From a virus, in IMG/VR virus record IMGVR_UViG_3300021138_001175, positions 1-24,786 of that record: a DNA stretch of 24,786 nt, one strand, 5' to 3'. The notes beneath the pieces were generated by a model. That model did not search any database, had not been told where the DNA came from, and saw only the letters and a list, made by a program, of their open reading frames with translations. Every line of letters starts with the position of its first letter. Position 1 is the stretch's first letter. Below, in pieces: positions 8,133-16,039 of the stretch. The translations under genes and the position numbers were made by a program.

Positions 8133-8833
8133 AACAGTATGACATCCTACTATCATTTGGTTGCAGCTTTACCGAAGGCGGCGGATTAAATGCGCCCGAA
8201 TACCACAAGTTTTTAAATTCTGGTCTAAAACAAGAAGAAGAATTAAACGAATATGCAACCATGCATTCATTTCCAAAGTATCTAGCTGATCGATTAAATT
8301 GCAAATTTATAAATTTTGGTAGAGGAGCGGCCAGCAACGAGTACATATTTCAAACTGCTTACAATAATTGTCGGGCACATGCTGGTCAGAAAATACTGGT
8401 AACACTACAAACATCAATCTTATCACGCTTATTTTTAACGTCTGCCGCAGGCGAAAATGAATACCTGATAAATACTCCTGTAGGACAACCCAAATACGCT
8501 GCTGATTTTTACACACAATACCTTGATTTATTCTTTAATGAAAATACCGAATACTCTAAACTACTTAGAAATATAGATTTATTTCAAGCATGGTTCAGCG
8601 CAAACGATATTGATTTTGTATTTTTAGCCTGGGAAGCTCTGAGTGAGCTACCAGAAAAATATTTTTTTAAATTTCCAATCAATGACGGATCTTTTAAAGA
8701 GTATGCTAGAATCAATCAACTTTTAATAAAAGATATTCCTGGTATACCATTTAAAGATTATCACCTGACCGAGCAGGGCAACCGACAAGTTGCTGATTTA
8801 CTATTTGAACACATAAAGAGAAAATATGATTAA
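8129..8833 (+). CDS. SGNH-hydrolase-like protein (first of three)
   Basis: A 234-residue protein. Near the N-terminus LLSFGCSFTEGGG replaces the usual GDS block, with candidate nucleophile S13. Near the C-terminus, DYHLTEQGN supplies a DxH block (D210, H212) followed by the usual ExGN. GRGAASNEYI (about residues 66-75) fits block II. Such enzymes hydrolyse or transfer acyl esters, for instance O-acetyl groups on sugars. The ATG at 8129 overlaps the previous stop (ATGA) and begins just before the first strand; the longer frame from 8090 would add 13 residues inside the RmlC-like gene. No signal peptide, so it acts in the cytosol. An O-acyl esterase or transferase acting on the cassette's sugar is an inference. 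Confidence 0.75.
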   Translation: MKQYDILLSFGCSFTEGGGLNAPEYHKFLNSGLKQEEELNEYATMHSFPKYLADRLNCKFINFGRGAASNEYIFQTAYNNCRAHAGQKILVTLQTSILSRLFLTSAAGENEYLINTPVGQPKYAADFYTQYLDLFFNENTEYSKLLRNIDLFQAWFSANDIDFVFLAWEALSELPEKYFFKFPINDGSFKEYARINQLLIKDIPGIPFKDYHLTEQGNRQVADLLFEHIKRKYD

Positions 8834-9455
8834 AAACCTTGAACAATACGACATAGTCAGAACGATAGACTATAGCAAAGACGATTTAATTGCGTTTGAA
8901 AATCAAATCATCGCCCACTGGGAAGGCGCAAAGATTAGAGGACCGATACACTTGTCCAACGGTAACGAAGATAGTCTTATCGAAATATTCAAACGAATTA
9001 AAACTACCGATTGGATATTTTCAACTTGGCGCAGTCACTATCATGCGTTGTTAAAAGGCATTGACCCCCAGTGGATTGAGGAAGAAATTCTCAAAGGAAA
9101 ATCTATTAGTGTTTGCAATATTGATGAACAATTTTATTCTTCTGCTATCGTCGGTGGAACATTGCCTATTGCACTAGGATTGGCCAAGGCATTAAAAGAC
9201 AATAACAGCAGTGACAAGATATGGTGTTTTATTGGGGACATGAGTTTTGAAAGCGGTCTGTTCTACGAAGTTCACAAGTATGCACGAAATTTTGATCTGC
9301 CATTGTATTTTGTTGTCGAAGACAACGGTGTTTCAACTTATACTCCAACTGAAGCAACCTGGAATGTAAAACGTGAAGTTCCGGACGATGTAATTCACTA
9401 CGATTATAAATCAAAATATCCACACTACGGAACTGGAAAATGGATCGTATTTTAA
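8826..9455 (+). CDS. Miniature E1-alpha-like thiamine diphosphate-binding subunit
   Basis: A 209-residue protein resembling the TPP-binding half of 2-oxoacid dehydrogenase E1-alpha or transketolase. RSHYHALLKGIDP (69-81) matches the E1-alpha RxHxHxLxxGxxP region. IVGGTLPIALGLA (108-120) matches the usual GxVGxxxPxAxGxA. GDMSFESG (137-144) then EDNG (165-168) reproduces the GDG-x(26-28)-NN motif, with D138 and N167 at the family spacing as Mg ligands. The chain ends soon after, so it is much shorter than E1-alpha (commonly over 300 residues) and lacks the later loop region. The partner is probably the beta-like protein at 15500-16039. It overlaps the upstream gene by 8 bp and the downstream gene by 16 bp. 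The substrate is unknown. Confidence 0.82.
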   Translation: MIKNLEQYDIVRTIDYSKDDLIAFENQIIAHWEGAKIRGPIHLSNGNEDSLIEIFKRIKTTDWIFSTWRSHYHALLKGIDPQWIEEEILKGKSISVCNIDEQFYSSAIVGGTLPIALGLAKALKDNNSSDKIWCFIGDMSFESGLFYEVHKYARNFDLPLYFVVEDNGVSTYTPTEATWNVKREVPDDVIHYDYKSKYPHYGTGKWIVF

Positions 9456-10801
9456 AGGTAGTCTACGATAACTGGTTTAACAAAACCACACCCTTTGCCA
9501 ACGGATTCCCTCAAGAATTTATACATCAAGCTAACACTACAATCAGCCGAGATGATCCAGAAGATTTAGTAGATCAGCAAATTACTGCCCGTTATAGAAA
9601 CTTTACATCACCGTTCAGACCTCACAATAATTTTTTTCGTTACTTTAAAAAACATTTTCCCAATCAAATTGTATCACCCGATGCAGTCAACGACGCTGAC
9701 ATTTATTTGTATCCCATCGAAGCAGTAGGATTAAATGCATTAAAATCTTCTCATCAATCAACTGTTGCAGGAACAGATATAGAATATTCTATAATAGATA
9801 CTATTAATCCCGTTACCTTAAAGAACATAATAGATGGACAAGTTAAACTAGTAATAAATTTTATTCACGATCCTATAAATTTACACACAGATATTATTCC
9901 TATAGAAAATTACTTTGCACAATACGGCATGGCCGGCAACAATATAATCATTGTTGCCGGCCATAATTTTCCAGACTTAACTGGAACTGCTGTTCATGTC
10001 ATTGGTGGTAATTTGTTTTTTACACAAGGAGCAGAAGATTTACTAGCATTTCCTGTTATTGGAAGTTTAGGTTATCATTGCGATTGTGTACGCCCAGAGG
10101 ACCTTGATAGTGCTAAAGTTAGAAATAAAAAGTTTATTTCTTTTAATAGAAACATTGTTGGTAGACATCACAGAGAAGCACTAGCTTATCTTGCAGTAAA
10201 ACATAACTTTGTCAATGATAGTATTTTTAGCTTTTTAGAAAAACCAACAGTTCTAGGTATTAAATCTGATTTACTCAAACTGTTTCCCACAGTTGACGAC
10301 GATCTAGTACAACAAGTACATGAACTAGTTCCAATTGAAATAGACACACATACCCTGCCTGCCAATCAGAAAACTAGCTTTGCAACCAGCAACAATCAAA
10401 AAGAATTGTACTTAGATTCCTACATAAATCTAGTAACTGAAACAAGATTTATACACGGCAACGACCCATTTATATCCGAAAAAACATTCAGACCTATTAT
10501 AAATTTACAACCATTTTTAATGTTTGGCAATTATTATACCCTTAGAAAATTAAGAGATTACGGGTTTAAAACATTTGGTCCGTTTATTGACGAATCATAC
10601 GACGAGGAGAAGGATCCTGTCAAGCGCATGTTCTTGCTAGAACAAGAGATAAAGAAATTGTCCGGTATGGACATAACCCAGATACATATATGGTATCATT
10701 CCATTGTAGATGTGTTAGTATACAATCAACAGCATCTGAAAACATTTGTGGATTATAATCCATATCATGAAGTTTTTCAACGCATTCAAAATTTAAACTG
10801 A
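9440..10801 (+). CDS. GT10-like putative glycosyltransferase (paralogue B)
   Basis: A 453-residue protein sharing its C-terminal domain with 6170-7591: SFNRNIVGRHHREAL (about 234-248), LVTETRFIHG (331-340), ISEKTFRPIINLQPF (345-359), FGPFIDESYDEE (379-390), then IHIWYHSIVD. The N-terminal half differs from the paralogue. The SEKxFxPIxNLQPF block is the part that recalls GT10-type donor binding; the assignment is by resemblance only. The ATG at 9440 lies inside the end of the E1-alpha-like gene. The coding sequence contains a perfect 15-bp inverted repeat (9929-9964). It ends 8 bp before the next SDR gene. Confidence 0.7.
   Translation: MDRILKVVYDNWFNKTTPFANGFPQEFIHQANTTISRDDPEDLVDQQITARYRNFTSPFRPHNNFFRYFKKHFPNQIVSPDAVNDADIYLYPIEAVGLNALKSSHQSTVAGTDIEYSIIDTINPVTLKNIIDGQVKLVINFIHDPINLHTDIIPIENYFAQYGMAGNNIIIVAGHNFPDLTGTAVHVIGGNLFFTQGAEDLLAFPVIGSLGYHCDCVRPEDLDSAKVRNKKFISFNRNIVGRHHREALAYLAVKHNFVNDSIFSFLEKPTVLGIKSDLLKLFPTVDDDLVQQVHELVPIEIDTHTLPANQKTSFATSNNQKELYLDSYINLVTETRFIHGNDPFISEKTFRPIINLQPFLMFGNYYTLRKLRDYGFKTFGPFIDESYDEEKDPVKRMFLLEQEIKKLSGMDITQIHIWYHSIVDVLVYNQQHLKTFVDYNPYHEVFQRIQNLN
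9929..9964. repeat. Perfect 15-bp inverted repeat with 6-nt loop, inside a gene
   Basis: Bases 9929-9943 are the exact reverse complement of 9950-9964, with the loop ATAATC. The arms contain GGCCGGC, far richer in GC than the surroundings. They encode MAGNN and VAGHN-type segments of the GT10-like protein. AATTTT follows the right arm, so the structure could also resemble a weak terminator in the sense direction. Confidence 0.9.
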
Positions 10802-10809
10802 GAGAAAAA

Positions 10810-11793
10810 ATGAATATCAAAGATAAAGTAGTGTTAGTCACCGGCGCCAATGGTTTAGTTGGCGTACCAACTGTGCGTAAATGCCTGGAAGAGGGTGCTG
10901 CCAAGGTTATTGCTGTAGATATACGGTTAGGCGCCCAATTGTCAGCGTTAATCAGTGACAATCCAGCTGTGGAATTTAAAATAGCAGACTTAACATATCT
11001 AAATGTTTGTGAAGACTTATTCAAAGCTGATAAAATAGACATTGTACTACATATTGCTGGAGTAAAAGGCAGTCCTGCACGTAGTAGTAAACAGCCGTGT
11101 GACTACTTGTTTCCTATGTTGATGTTTAATACCAACATGATTAAGGCAGCATTTGATGCCCGTGTTGATTGGTTTGTTTATTTGTCAAGCGTGGGCGTTT
11201 ATCAGCCTACGGAAATCATGCGTGAAGAAGATGTCTGGGTCACTGTACCTAGTAAGAACGACTGGTACCCGGGTTGGACCAAGCGTATGGGCGAAGCTAC
11301 CCTGGAAAGTTTACAAGTACAGTATGGTTGGGATCGTTGGACTGTAATCCGCCCTAGCAATATCTACGGACTTAATGATAACTTTGCCGAGGATGCTACT
11401 GTTATTAGTAGTAATATCTGGAAATTATACAATGTCGAAGGCAACGATATGGTTTGTTGGGGTAACGGTTCTGCACGTAGAGACTTTGTCTTTGGTGACG
11501 ATGTTGCACAGGCAAGTATTGATGTAGTTAAAAAAGAAGTTAAGGATATTATTAACTTTGGCTGTGGGTCGGCTGTTACTATTAAAGAAACTATTGAAAC
11601 TATCGTGGACTGTTATCAAGAAATATCCAGCAAAACCAAGAACATTGTCTGGGATGAAACAAAAATGAATGGCGATCCTATTCGTTGTCTAAGTCCAGAT
11701 CGTCAAAAGAAATACGGCATACTACCGCAGACAACATTACGTGATGGTATCAAACAAACAATTTTAGCATACAAGGAAAAACTAGGCAAATGA
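10810..11793 (+). CDS. NAD-dependent nucleotide-sugar epimerase/reductase (SDR, GDP-fucose-synthase-like)
   Basis: A 327-residue extended SDR with TGANGLVG at 11-18, HIAGVKG at 81-87, LSSVGVY at 125-131, VIRPSNIYG, and RRDFVFGDDVA as the substrate-side strand. The layout resembles GDP-L-fucose synthase and related epimerases that act on nucleotide sugars. The catalytic region reads DWYPGWTKRMGE, so Y153 and K158 are five apart instead of the usual four, with Pro in the normal Tyr position. I have an impression that this W(Y/F)xGWxKRMGE pattern recurs in LPS-cluster SDRs, so it may be a family trait. It has a purine-rich leader (GAGAAAAA), follows the GT10-like gene after 8 bp, and shares ATGA with the next SDR. 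Confidence 0.85.
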   Translation: MNIKDKVVLVTGANGLVGVPTVRKCLEEGAAKVIAVDIRLGAQLSALISDNPAVEFKIADLTYLNVCEDLFKADKIDIVLHIAGVKGSPARSSKQPCDYLFPMLMFNTNMIKAAFDARVDWFVYLSSVGVYQPTEIMREEDVWVTVPSKNDWYPGWTKRMGEATLESLQVQYGWDRWTVIRPSNIYGLNDNFAEDATVISSNIWKLYNVEGNDMVCWGNGSARRDFVFGDDVAQASIDVVKKEVKDIINFGCGSAVTIKETIETIVDCYQEISSKTKNIVWDETKMNGDPIRCLSPDRQKKYGILPQTTLRDGIKQTILAYKEKLGK

Positions 11794-12782
11794 AACTGAC
11801 AGATAAAATTTTAGTAACAGGAGCCAGTGGGTTTATCGGTTCACATGTTCTGCGTGTGCTTTATCAGCGAGGCTATCGTAATCTACGTAGTAATGCGTGG
11901 AATCGTCCTTTACGCAATGACTTTGATGGCTCTGACACCGTTGAGCATGTACTAGGTGATCTGAGTGATGAAGCATTTTGTCGTGAGTTAACACGTGATG
12001 TAGACGTTGTGTTCCACTGTGCGGCTAATACTAGTAATGCACTAGACACCAAATACAATCCTATGTTACATGTAACACCCAATGTTATCATGAATACAAT
12101 TTTAATGGAGCAGTCATGGAAGAACCGGGTTGGAAAATTTGTGTTTCTGAGTACAGCCAATGTAAACGGTGACCTGGGTGACGTGTATGCTGTAGAAGAT
12201 CTTAACTTTATGAACATGCCATTGGTACCTGTGTACAAAGCAGTAGGCGCTATGAAACGCTTTGGCGAATTGATGTGTGACTTCTTTAGTAATCAAATTA
12301 ACGACCCTATGCAGTGTATTGTTATTCGACCAAGTAATGCGTTTGGTCCCAACGACAAGTACGATTTTGAAAAGTGTCACGTTACACCTGCTAGCATTCG
12401 TAAAGTAGCCGACGGATTTAATCCAATTCCGGTCTGGGGCGATGGCACCGAAGTTAGAGACTTGCTACACGCCAACGACATGGCCGATGGTATTGTATTT
12501 GTTGCCGAGAATGTTGACAAGTACGATATCTACAATGTATGCTATGGCCAAGGGTTTAGTGTAAATCAAGTAATTGAGTGGATTAAAGAAGCTGATAATA
12601 ATACCAACCCAATTGAATATGTAAACAACCGTGCGCCCATGATTCCTGTTAGACTAATTAGCAGTAAAAAAATCAACGATCTAGGTTGGCGCCCAAAGCG
12701 CGATATTAAAGAGGCCCTCAAAGATACCTTAGAGTGGTATAAAGCCCACCGGGATCAATTTGACCCTAATAGCCGACCATGA
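11790..12782 (+). CDS. NAD-dependent nucleotide-sugar epimerase/dehydratase (SDR) with atypical active site
   Basis: A 330-residue extended SDR. TGASGFIG at 10-17 is a good NAD(P) motif. HCAANTSN (76-83), VIRPSNAFGPND and RDLLHANDMADG fit nucleotide-sugar epimerases. The catalytic strand is unusual: the common SSxxVYG is STANVNG, and the Tyr-Lys pair appears as Y149 and K156 in VYKAVGAMKRFGE, seven residues apart. Either K150 or another residue serves, or the protein no longer does standard SDR chemistry. It is the middle of three consecutive SDR genes joined by ATGA overlaps (11790-11793 and 12779-12782), which suggests equal synthesis and a shared pathway. Confidence 0.85.
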   Translation: MKLTDKILVTGASGFIGSHVLRVLYQRGYRNLRSNAWNRPLRNDFDGSDTVEHVLGDLSDEAFCRELTRDVDVVFHCAANTSNALDTKYNPMLHVTPNVIMNTILMEQSWKNRVGKFVFLSTANVNGDLGDVYAVEDLNFMNMPLVPVYKAVGAMKRFGELMCDFFSNQINDPMQCIVIRPSNAFGPNDKYDFEKCHVTPASIRKVADGFNPIPVWGDGTEVRDLLHANDMADGIVFVAENVDKYDIYNVCYGQGFSVNQVIEWIKEADNNTNPIEYVNNRAPMIPVRLISSKKINDLGWRPKRDIKEALKDTLEWYKAHRDQFDPNSRP

Positions 12783-13717
12783 TTAAAGTTCTTATAACAG
12801 GTGGCGCAGGCTACATTGGTTCGACCCTGGCAGAGCATCTCCTTGATCAAGGATACAGTGTTACTGTTATGGATAACTTGTTATATAAACAACTGTCTCT
12901 ACTGCATCTGTTTAAACGAGGCAATTTTAAATTTGTATTAGGTGACGTTAGAGCCACCGAACAACTACTAGCGCAGGTTAGCTTACACGATGTTATTATT
13001 CCGTTGGCTGCCATTGTTGGAATGCCTGCGTGTAAGGCTAATCCACAACTAACTGTTGATGTAAATTTTAAACAGATTGATAACATTGTTAACGTACTAC
13101 GCCCAGATCAAAAGATTATACTACCAAATACAAATAGCCAGTATGGATCGTCTGATCAAATTATAACCGAAGAAAGTCCATTTAAACCTTTATCATTATA
13201 CGCAGAAACTAAATGTGATGCCGAGGATGCAGTGTTAAAACGGGGCAACGGAGTAGTCTTACGTCTTGCCACTGTATTTGGTGTAAGCCCACGCATGCGC
13301 CAAGATCTGCTGGTAAATGATTTTGTTTATAAAAGTTTAGTAGATGGATACCTTGTTCTATTTGAAGCACATTTTAAACGTAACTATATTCACGTTCAAG
13401 ATATCGCTCAGACATTTGAATTCATGATTAGAAATTATGATAAATGCAAAGGGCAAGCATATAATGTTGGATTGTCCTCAGCAAATTTAAGTAAACTCGA
13501 ACTGGCAGAAACAATAAAACAACACTTACCAAACTTGGTTATCAAGCAAGACGAATTTAAAGAAGATTTCGATAAACGCAATTATATTGTGTCTAACGAA
13601 AAAATAGAAGCCCTTGGCTGGGCACCGTTGTATGATTTAAATTATGGTATACAACAATTAATTACGGCATACCAAATGACTGTAGTACATAATAATAGGA
13701 ACTTTACAAATCTATGA
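12779..13717 (+). CDS. NAD-dependent nucleotide-sugar epimerase (SDR)
   Basis: A 312-residue extended SDR of regular build: GGAGYIG at 8-14, LGDVR at 54-58, PLAAIVGMPAC (about 75-85), NTNSQYG (117-123), catalytic YAETK (Y141, K145), then LRLATVFG and RNYIHVQDIA. The MPAC and substrate-loop pattern resembles UDP- or GDP-hexose 4-epimerase-like proteins of surface-polysaccharide clusters. A specific substrate cannot be assigned. It closes the three-SDR run and shares ATGA with the next gene. Confidence 0.88.
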   Translation: MIKVLITGGAGYIGSTLAEHLLDQGYSVTVMDNLLYKQLSLLHLFKRGNFKFVLGDVRATEQLLAQVSLHDVIIPLAAIVGMPACKANPQLTVDVNFKQIDNIVNVLRPDQKIILPNTNSQYGSSDQIITEESPFKPLSLYAETKCDAEDAVLKRGNGVVLRLATVFGVSPRMRQDLLVNDFVYKSLVDGYLVLFEAHFKRNYIHVQDIAQTFEFMIRNYDKCKGQAYNVGLSSANLSKLELAETIKQHLPNLVIKQDEFKEDFDKRNYIVSNEKIEALGWAPLYDLNYGIQQLITAYQMTVVHNNRNFTNL

Positions 13718-14145
13718 GCAAGAAAAAAGAAAGAAGATACATACAAACATTTTCGGAATTAATCGACCGATTGAGCATTGTTCAGCTCAAAGAAGTATTC
13801 ATTCCAGAATACAAAAAAGAATACAGTCAAGAAATTGCTGACATTGTACACGACATACAACTGATTATGGACGAACATCCAGGGTCTCAAGTTGATGCTG
13901 AAACAATTCGCGCTATCATTGTATTGGCTCAAATGAACTTACACATATGGCATAATGAATCAAATTATCGCAGAGGTATTAAAGATGGAAATAATCTTGA
14001 ATTAACTCACGGATTAAATGGTATACGCAATACTAGTAAGAATATTATTCAAGAAGTTGTTGGCGGACGTAAAGATTACAAAGTAGACTGTCTGGCCGCC
14101 GACTTTAAGGATTGGGAAATTAGTTGGACCAAGAATGACAAATAA
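13714..14145 (+). CDS. Unknown helical protein in the sugar operon
   Basis: A 143-residue soluble protein that I do not recognise with confidence. It starts with a basic stretch (MSKKKERRY) followed by TFSELIDRLSIVQLKEVFIPEY, later LAQMNLHIWHNESN, and ends with DWEISW. The spacing of hydrophobic residues suggests four or five helices. The RLSIxxLK and IWHxE elements faintly recall small helical proteins found in polysaccharide clusters (DUF4254-like), but this is weak. It overlaps both neighbours (ATGA at the front, 11 bp at the end) and so is co-translated with the SDR and the SGNH-like gene. No membrane segment is seen. Confidence 0.75.
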   Translation: MSKKKERRYIQTFSELIDRLSIVQLKEVFIPEYKKEYSQEIADIVHDIQLIMDEHPGSQVDAETIRAIIVLAQMNLHIWHNESNYRRGIKDGNNLELTHGLNGIRNTSKNIIQEVVGGRKDYKVDCLAADFKDWEISWTKNDK

Positions 14146-14953
14146 AGCTATTTTCCTTGGTGCTTCTAATACCTACGGTTGCGGACTGCATATGTTTAAC
14201 GGAAAATATGATACTATAGATAAAATAAAAGCATTAAACCCAGATGAAATATCAAGTCCGTACGAAGAAGACCAACCATTTGTATTTAATTTAAGGTGGA
14301 GTAAACGCATCGCTGACTATTTAAATCGAACAGAATTAAATTTAAGTCAAGCAGGAGGTTCTCCTGCCGAGTCCTTACACTTATTACAACTTACAGACCT
14401 AAGCGACGTTGATTATATCTTTATTGAGCTATCAGGCATCTTTAGTTTTTACGATAGATATATGTTTCCTCTGGGCATGCACAATTTGGTCCCCAGAACA
14501 CCCAGAGAAATAGAAAAGTTTTTAACTGACGGTAAAAAGGATCGACCAGAACTACGAAAAAAAATTAAAGAATGGCTTGTAACGTTTGACCCAGTCTCAT
14601 TTACAGATGAAGTAATGGCGGCGCTTGAAAAAGAATTGCAAACTCCAGAAATGCAAGATAAAAAGATTGCGTTTATTTGGTGGAGGTATTCCAGAATTAC
14701 CGACGATGCTGTTGATAGGAATCGTTATCCATTTTTTGACAAATACGCAGTTAAATTTCCTTATCCCGGTAACGAGAATAATTATGAAGCAGAAGCTATG
14801 TTACTAGATCTGAAATTAACAGTATATCAAGAACACCCACTTGGTGAACATATGGCATTTCCAGATCCTCACGCTGGTATTAAAGGAAATGATCTAATAT
14901 ACGAATGTATTCGTCGACACATTGATGAAAAAGAATCTACTAATAGCTGGTGA
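14135..14953 (+). CDS. SGNH-hydrolase-like protein (second of three)
   Basis: A 272-residue protein. FLGASNTYGCG (7-17) is in the position of the GDSL block, with S11 as candidate nucleophile. LSQAGGSPAESLHLL fits block II with its glycine, and a DYIFIELSG strand follows. DPHAGIKGN near the end gives D244 and H246. The full set of catalytic candidates is present. It may deacylate or transacylate a sugar; no substrate evidence exists. It overlaps the gene before it by 11 bp and the next by 29 bp. Confidence 0.72.
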   Translation: MTNKAIFLGASNTYGCGLHMFNGKYDTIDKIKALNPDEISSPYEEDQPFVFNLRWSKRIADYLNRTELNLSQAGGSPAESLHLLQLTDLSDVDYIFIELSGIFSFYDRYMFPLGMHNLVPRTPREIEKFLTDGKKDRPELRKKIKEWLVTFDPVSFTDEVMAALEKELQTPEMQDKKIAFIWWRYSRITDDAVDRNRYPFFDKYAVKFPYPGNENNYEAEAMLLDLKLTVYQEHPLGEHMAFPDPHAGIKGNDLIYECIRRHIDEKESTNSW

Positions 14954-15497
14954 TAGTTTTTCATCCGACTGGACTAAGAAGTACAAGGGCGTCGGCTGGG
15001 TAAATCTATTAGATCAATTTAATGTAACAAATGTTTCGCAAGCAGGAGTAAGTGAATATAAAATTTATAAACAATTAGAAAATCAAAAACTTACCAAATT
15101 TGATCAGATTATTGTTTGCCATACTAGCCCATATCGTATTCCTGTACAGAAACATCCAGTGCATGCTAACGACATCTTGCACAAAGACTGTGATTTAATA
15201 TACAATGATTTACTAGATTCAAAAGAAAATCCGTTAGCTAAGGTTGCTGCAGATTTTTTTGAAAACTTCTTTGATTTAGATTATGCTGTATTTGTACATC
15301 AACTAATTATAGATCAAATAAAAATAAAAGTACCAACAGCAATACATATAACATTTTTTGAGAATGAACAGGATGATATAGTTTCTTTTTATGATATATT
15401 TTTTAAGTATCGTGGATTAATGAATCATTTAAACGACGAAGGAAATAAAATCATCTTAGATAAAATCAATAAATTATTAAACAATGGAAAAAATTAA
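14925..15497 (+). CDS. SGNH-hydrolase-like protein (third of three)
   Basis: A 190-residue protein with a textbook first block, LLIAGDSFSSDW (S11 candidate nucleophile), then VSQAGVSEYKIY for block II and VCHTSPYR for block III. The C-terminal block is MNHLNDEGN: the His (H168) and the GN ending are kept, but the usual Asp two or three residues before the His is not there. ATG 14925 is preferred over TTG 14922. The 29-bp overlap with the preceding gene is the longest in this operon. It stops 2 bp before the start codon of the E1-beta-like gene. It may be inactive or use another acid residue. Confidence 0.7.
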   Translation: MKKNLLIAGDSFSSDWTKKYKGVGWVNLLDQFNVTNVSQAGVSEYKIYKQLENQKLTKFDQIIVCHTSPYRIPVQKHPVHANDILHKDCDLIYNDLLDSKENPLAKVAADFFENFFDLDYAVFVHQLIIDQIKIKVPTAIHITFFENEQDDIVSFYDIFFKYRGLMNHLNDEGNKIILDKINKLLNNGKN

Positions 15498-15499
15498 AA

Positions 15500-16039
15500 A
15501 TGACAACACCACAAATATCGCCGTATAAAAACGGGTTAATCGAAGCAATGACATTCTTGGGCGAACAAGATGACACTATATTTATAGGTCAACAAATTGT
15601 CTGGGCCGGTAATCCAATGAGTACTACCTTAGTTAATGTTCCAAAAACAAAAATGATAGAAGTTCCTGTACTAGAAGAAACTCAAATGGGCATGAGCTTA
15701 GGGCTTGCTATGGCGGGTCGAACTGTTGTTAGTTTTTATCCTCGTTGGAACTTTTTAATCTGTGCAGCTAACCAATTGATTAATCATTTAGACAAATACG
15801 AAGAAATGACTGGTAAGCAGGCCAACATTATTATACGAGTAGCCAAGGGTGCAGATATTCCACTTGATCCGGGTCCACAGCATAAAGCTAATTTCTTTGC
15901 AGAGTTTGAAGCGATGTGCCCAAACGTACATTTTTATGATTTAAAAACACCCGACGGAATGCTAGACACTTATCAAGCTGCTTATAAGAGTGGCGGCATA
16001 CATATTTTAGCCGAATACCCAGAATTGTATAACGGTTAG
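15500..16039 (+). CDS. Miniature E1-beta-like (transketolase pyrimidine-domain) subunit
   Basis: A 179-residue protein matching only the pyrimidine-binding domain of E1-beta or transketolase. DTIFIGQQI (25-33) opens the fold. IEVPVLEETQMGMSLGLAMAG (53-73) corresponds to the PLAE...GxAxG region and puts E59 in the place of the glutamate that activates thiamine. GPQHKANF gives H128 where E1-beta has its active-site His (LHS). FYDLKTPDGMLDTYQAAYKSGGIHIL matches the closing strands. The C-terminal transketolase domain (about 130 more residues) is absent, and the gene ends naturally with TAG. Probably pairs with 8826-9455 to form a compact TPP enzyme. It is the last gene of the plus operon and stops 1 bp from a convergent gene. 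Confidence 0.82.
   Translation: MTTPQISPYKNGLIEAMTFLGEQDDTIFIGQQIVWAGNPMSTTLVNVPKTKMIEVPVLEETQMGMSLGLAMAGRTVVSFYPRWNFLICAANQLINHLDKYEEMTGKQANIIIRVAKGADIPLDPGPQHKANFFAEFEAMCPNVHFYDLKTPDGMLDTYQAAYKSGGIHILAEYPELYNG

Noticed and set aside
10620-11042. 140-codon open frame on the minus strand
   Set aside because: It lies antisense across the end of the GT10-like gene and the start of an SDR gene, both strongly supported by motifs, and its translation shows no recognisable domain.
11873-12380. Two minus-strand frames of 121 and 88 codons
   Set aside because: Both mirror the SDR gene at 11790-12782, which has clear NAD-binding motifs.
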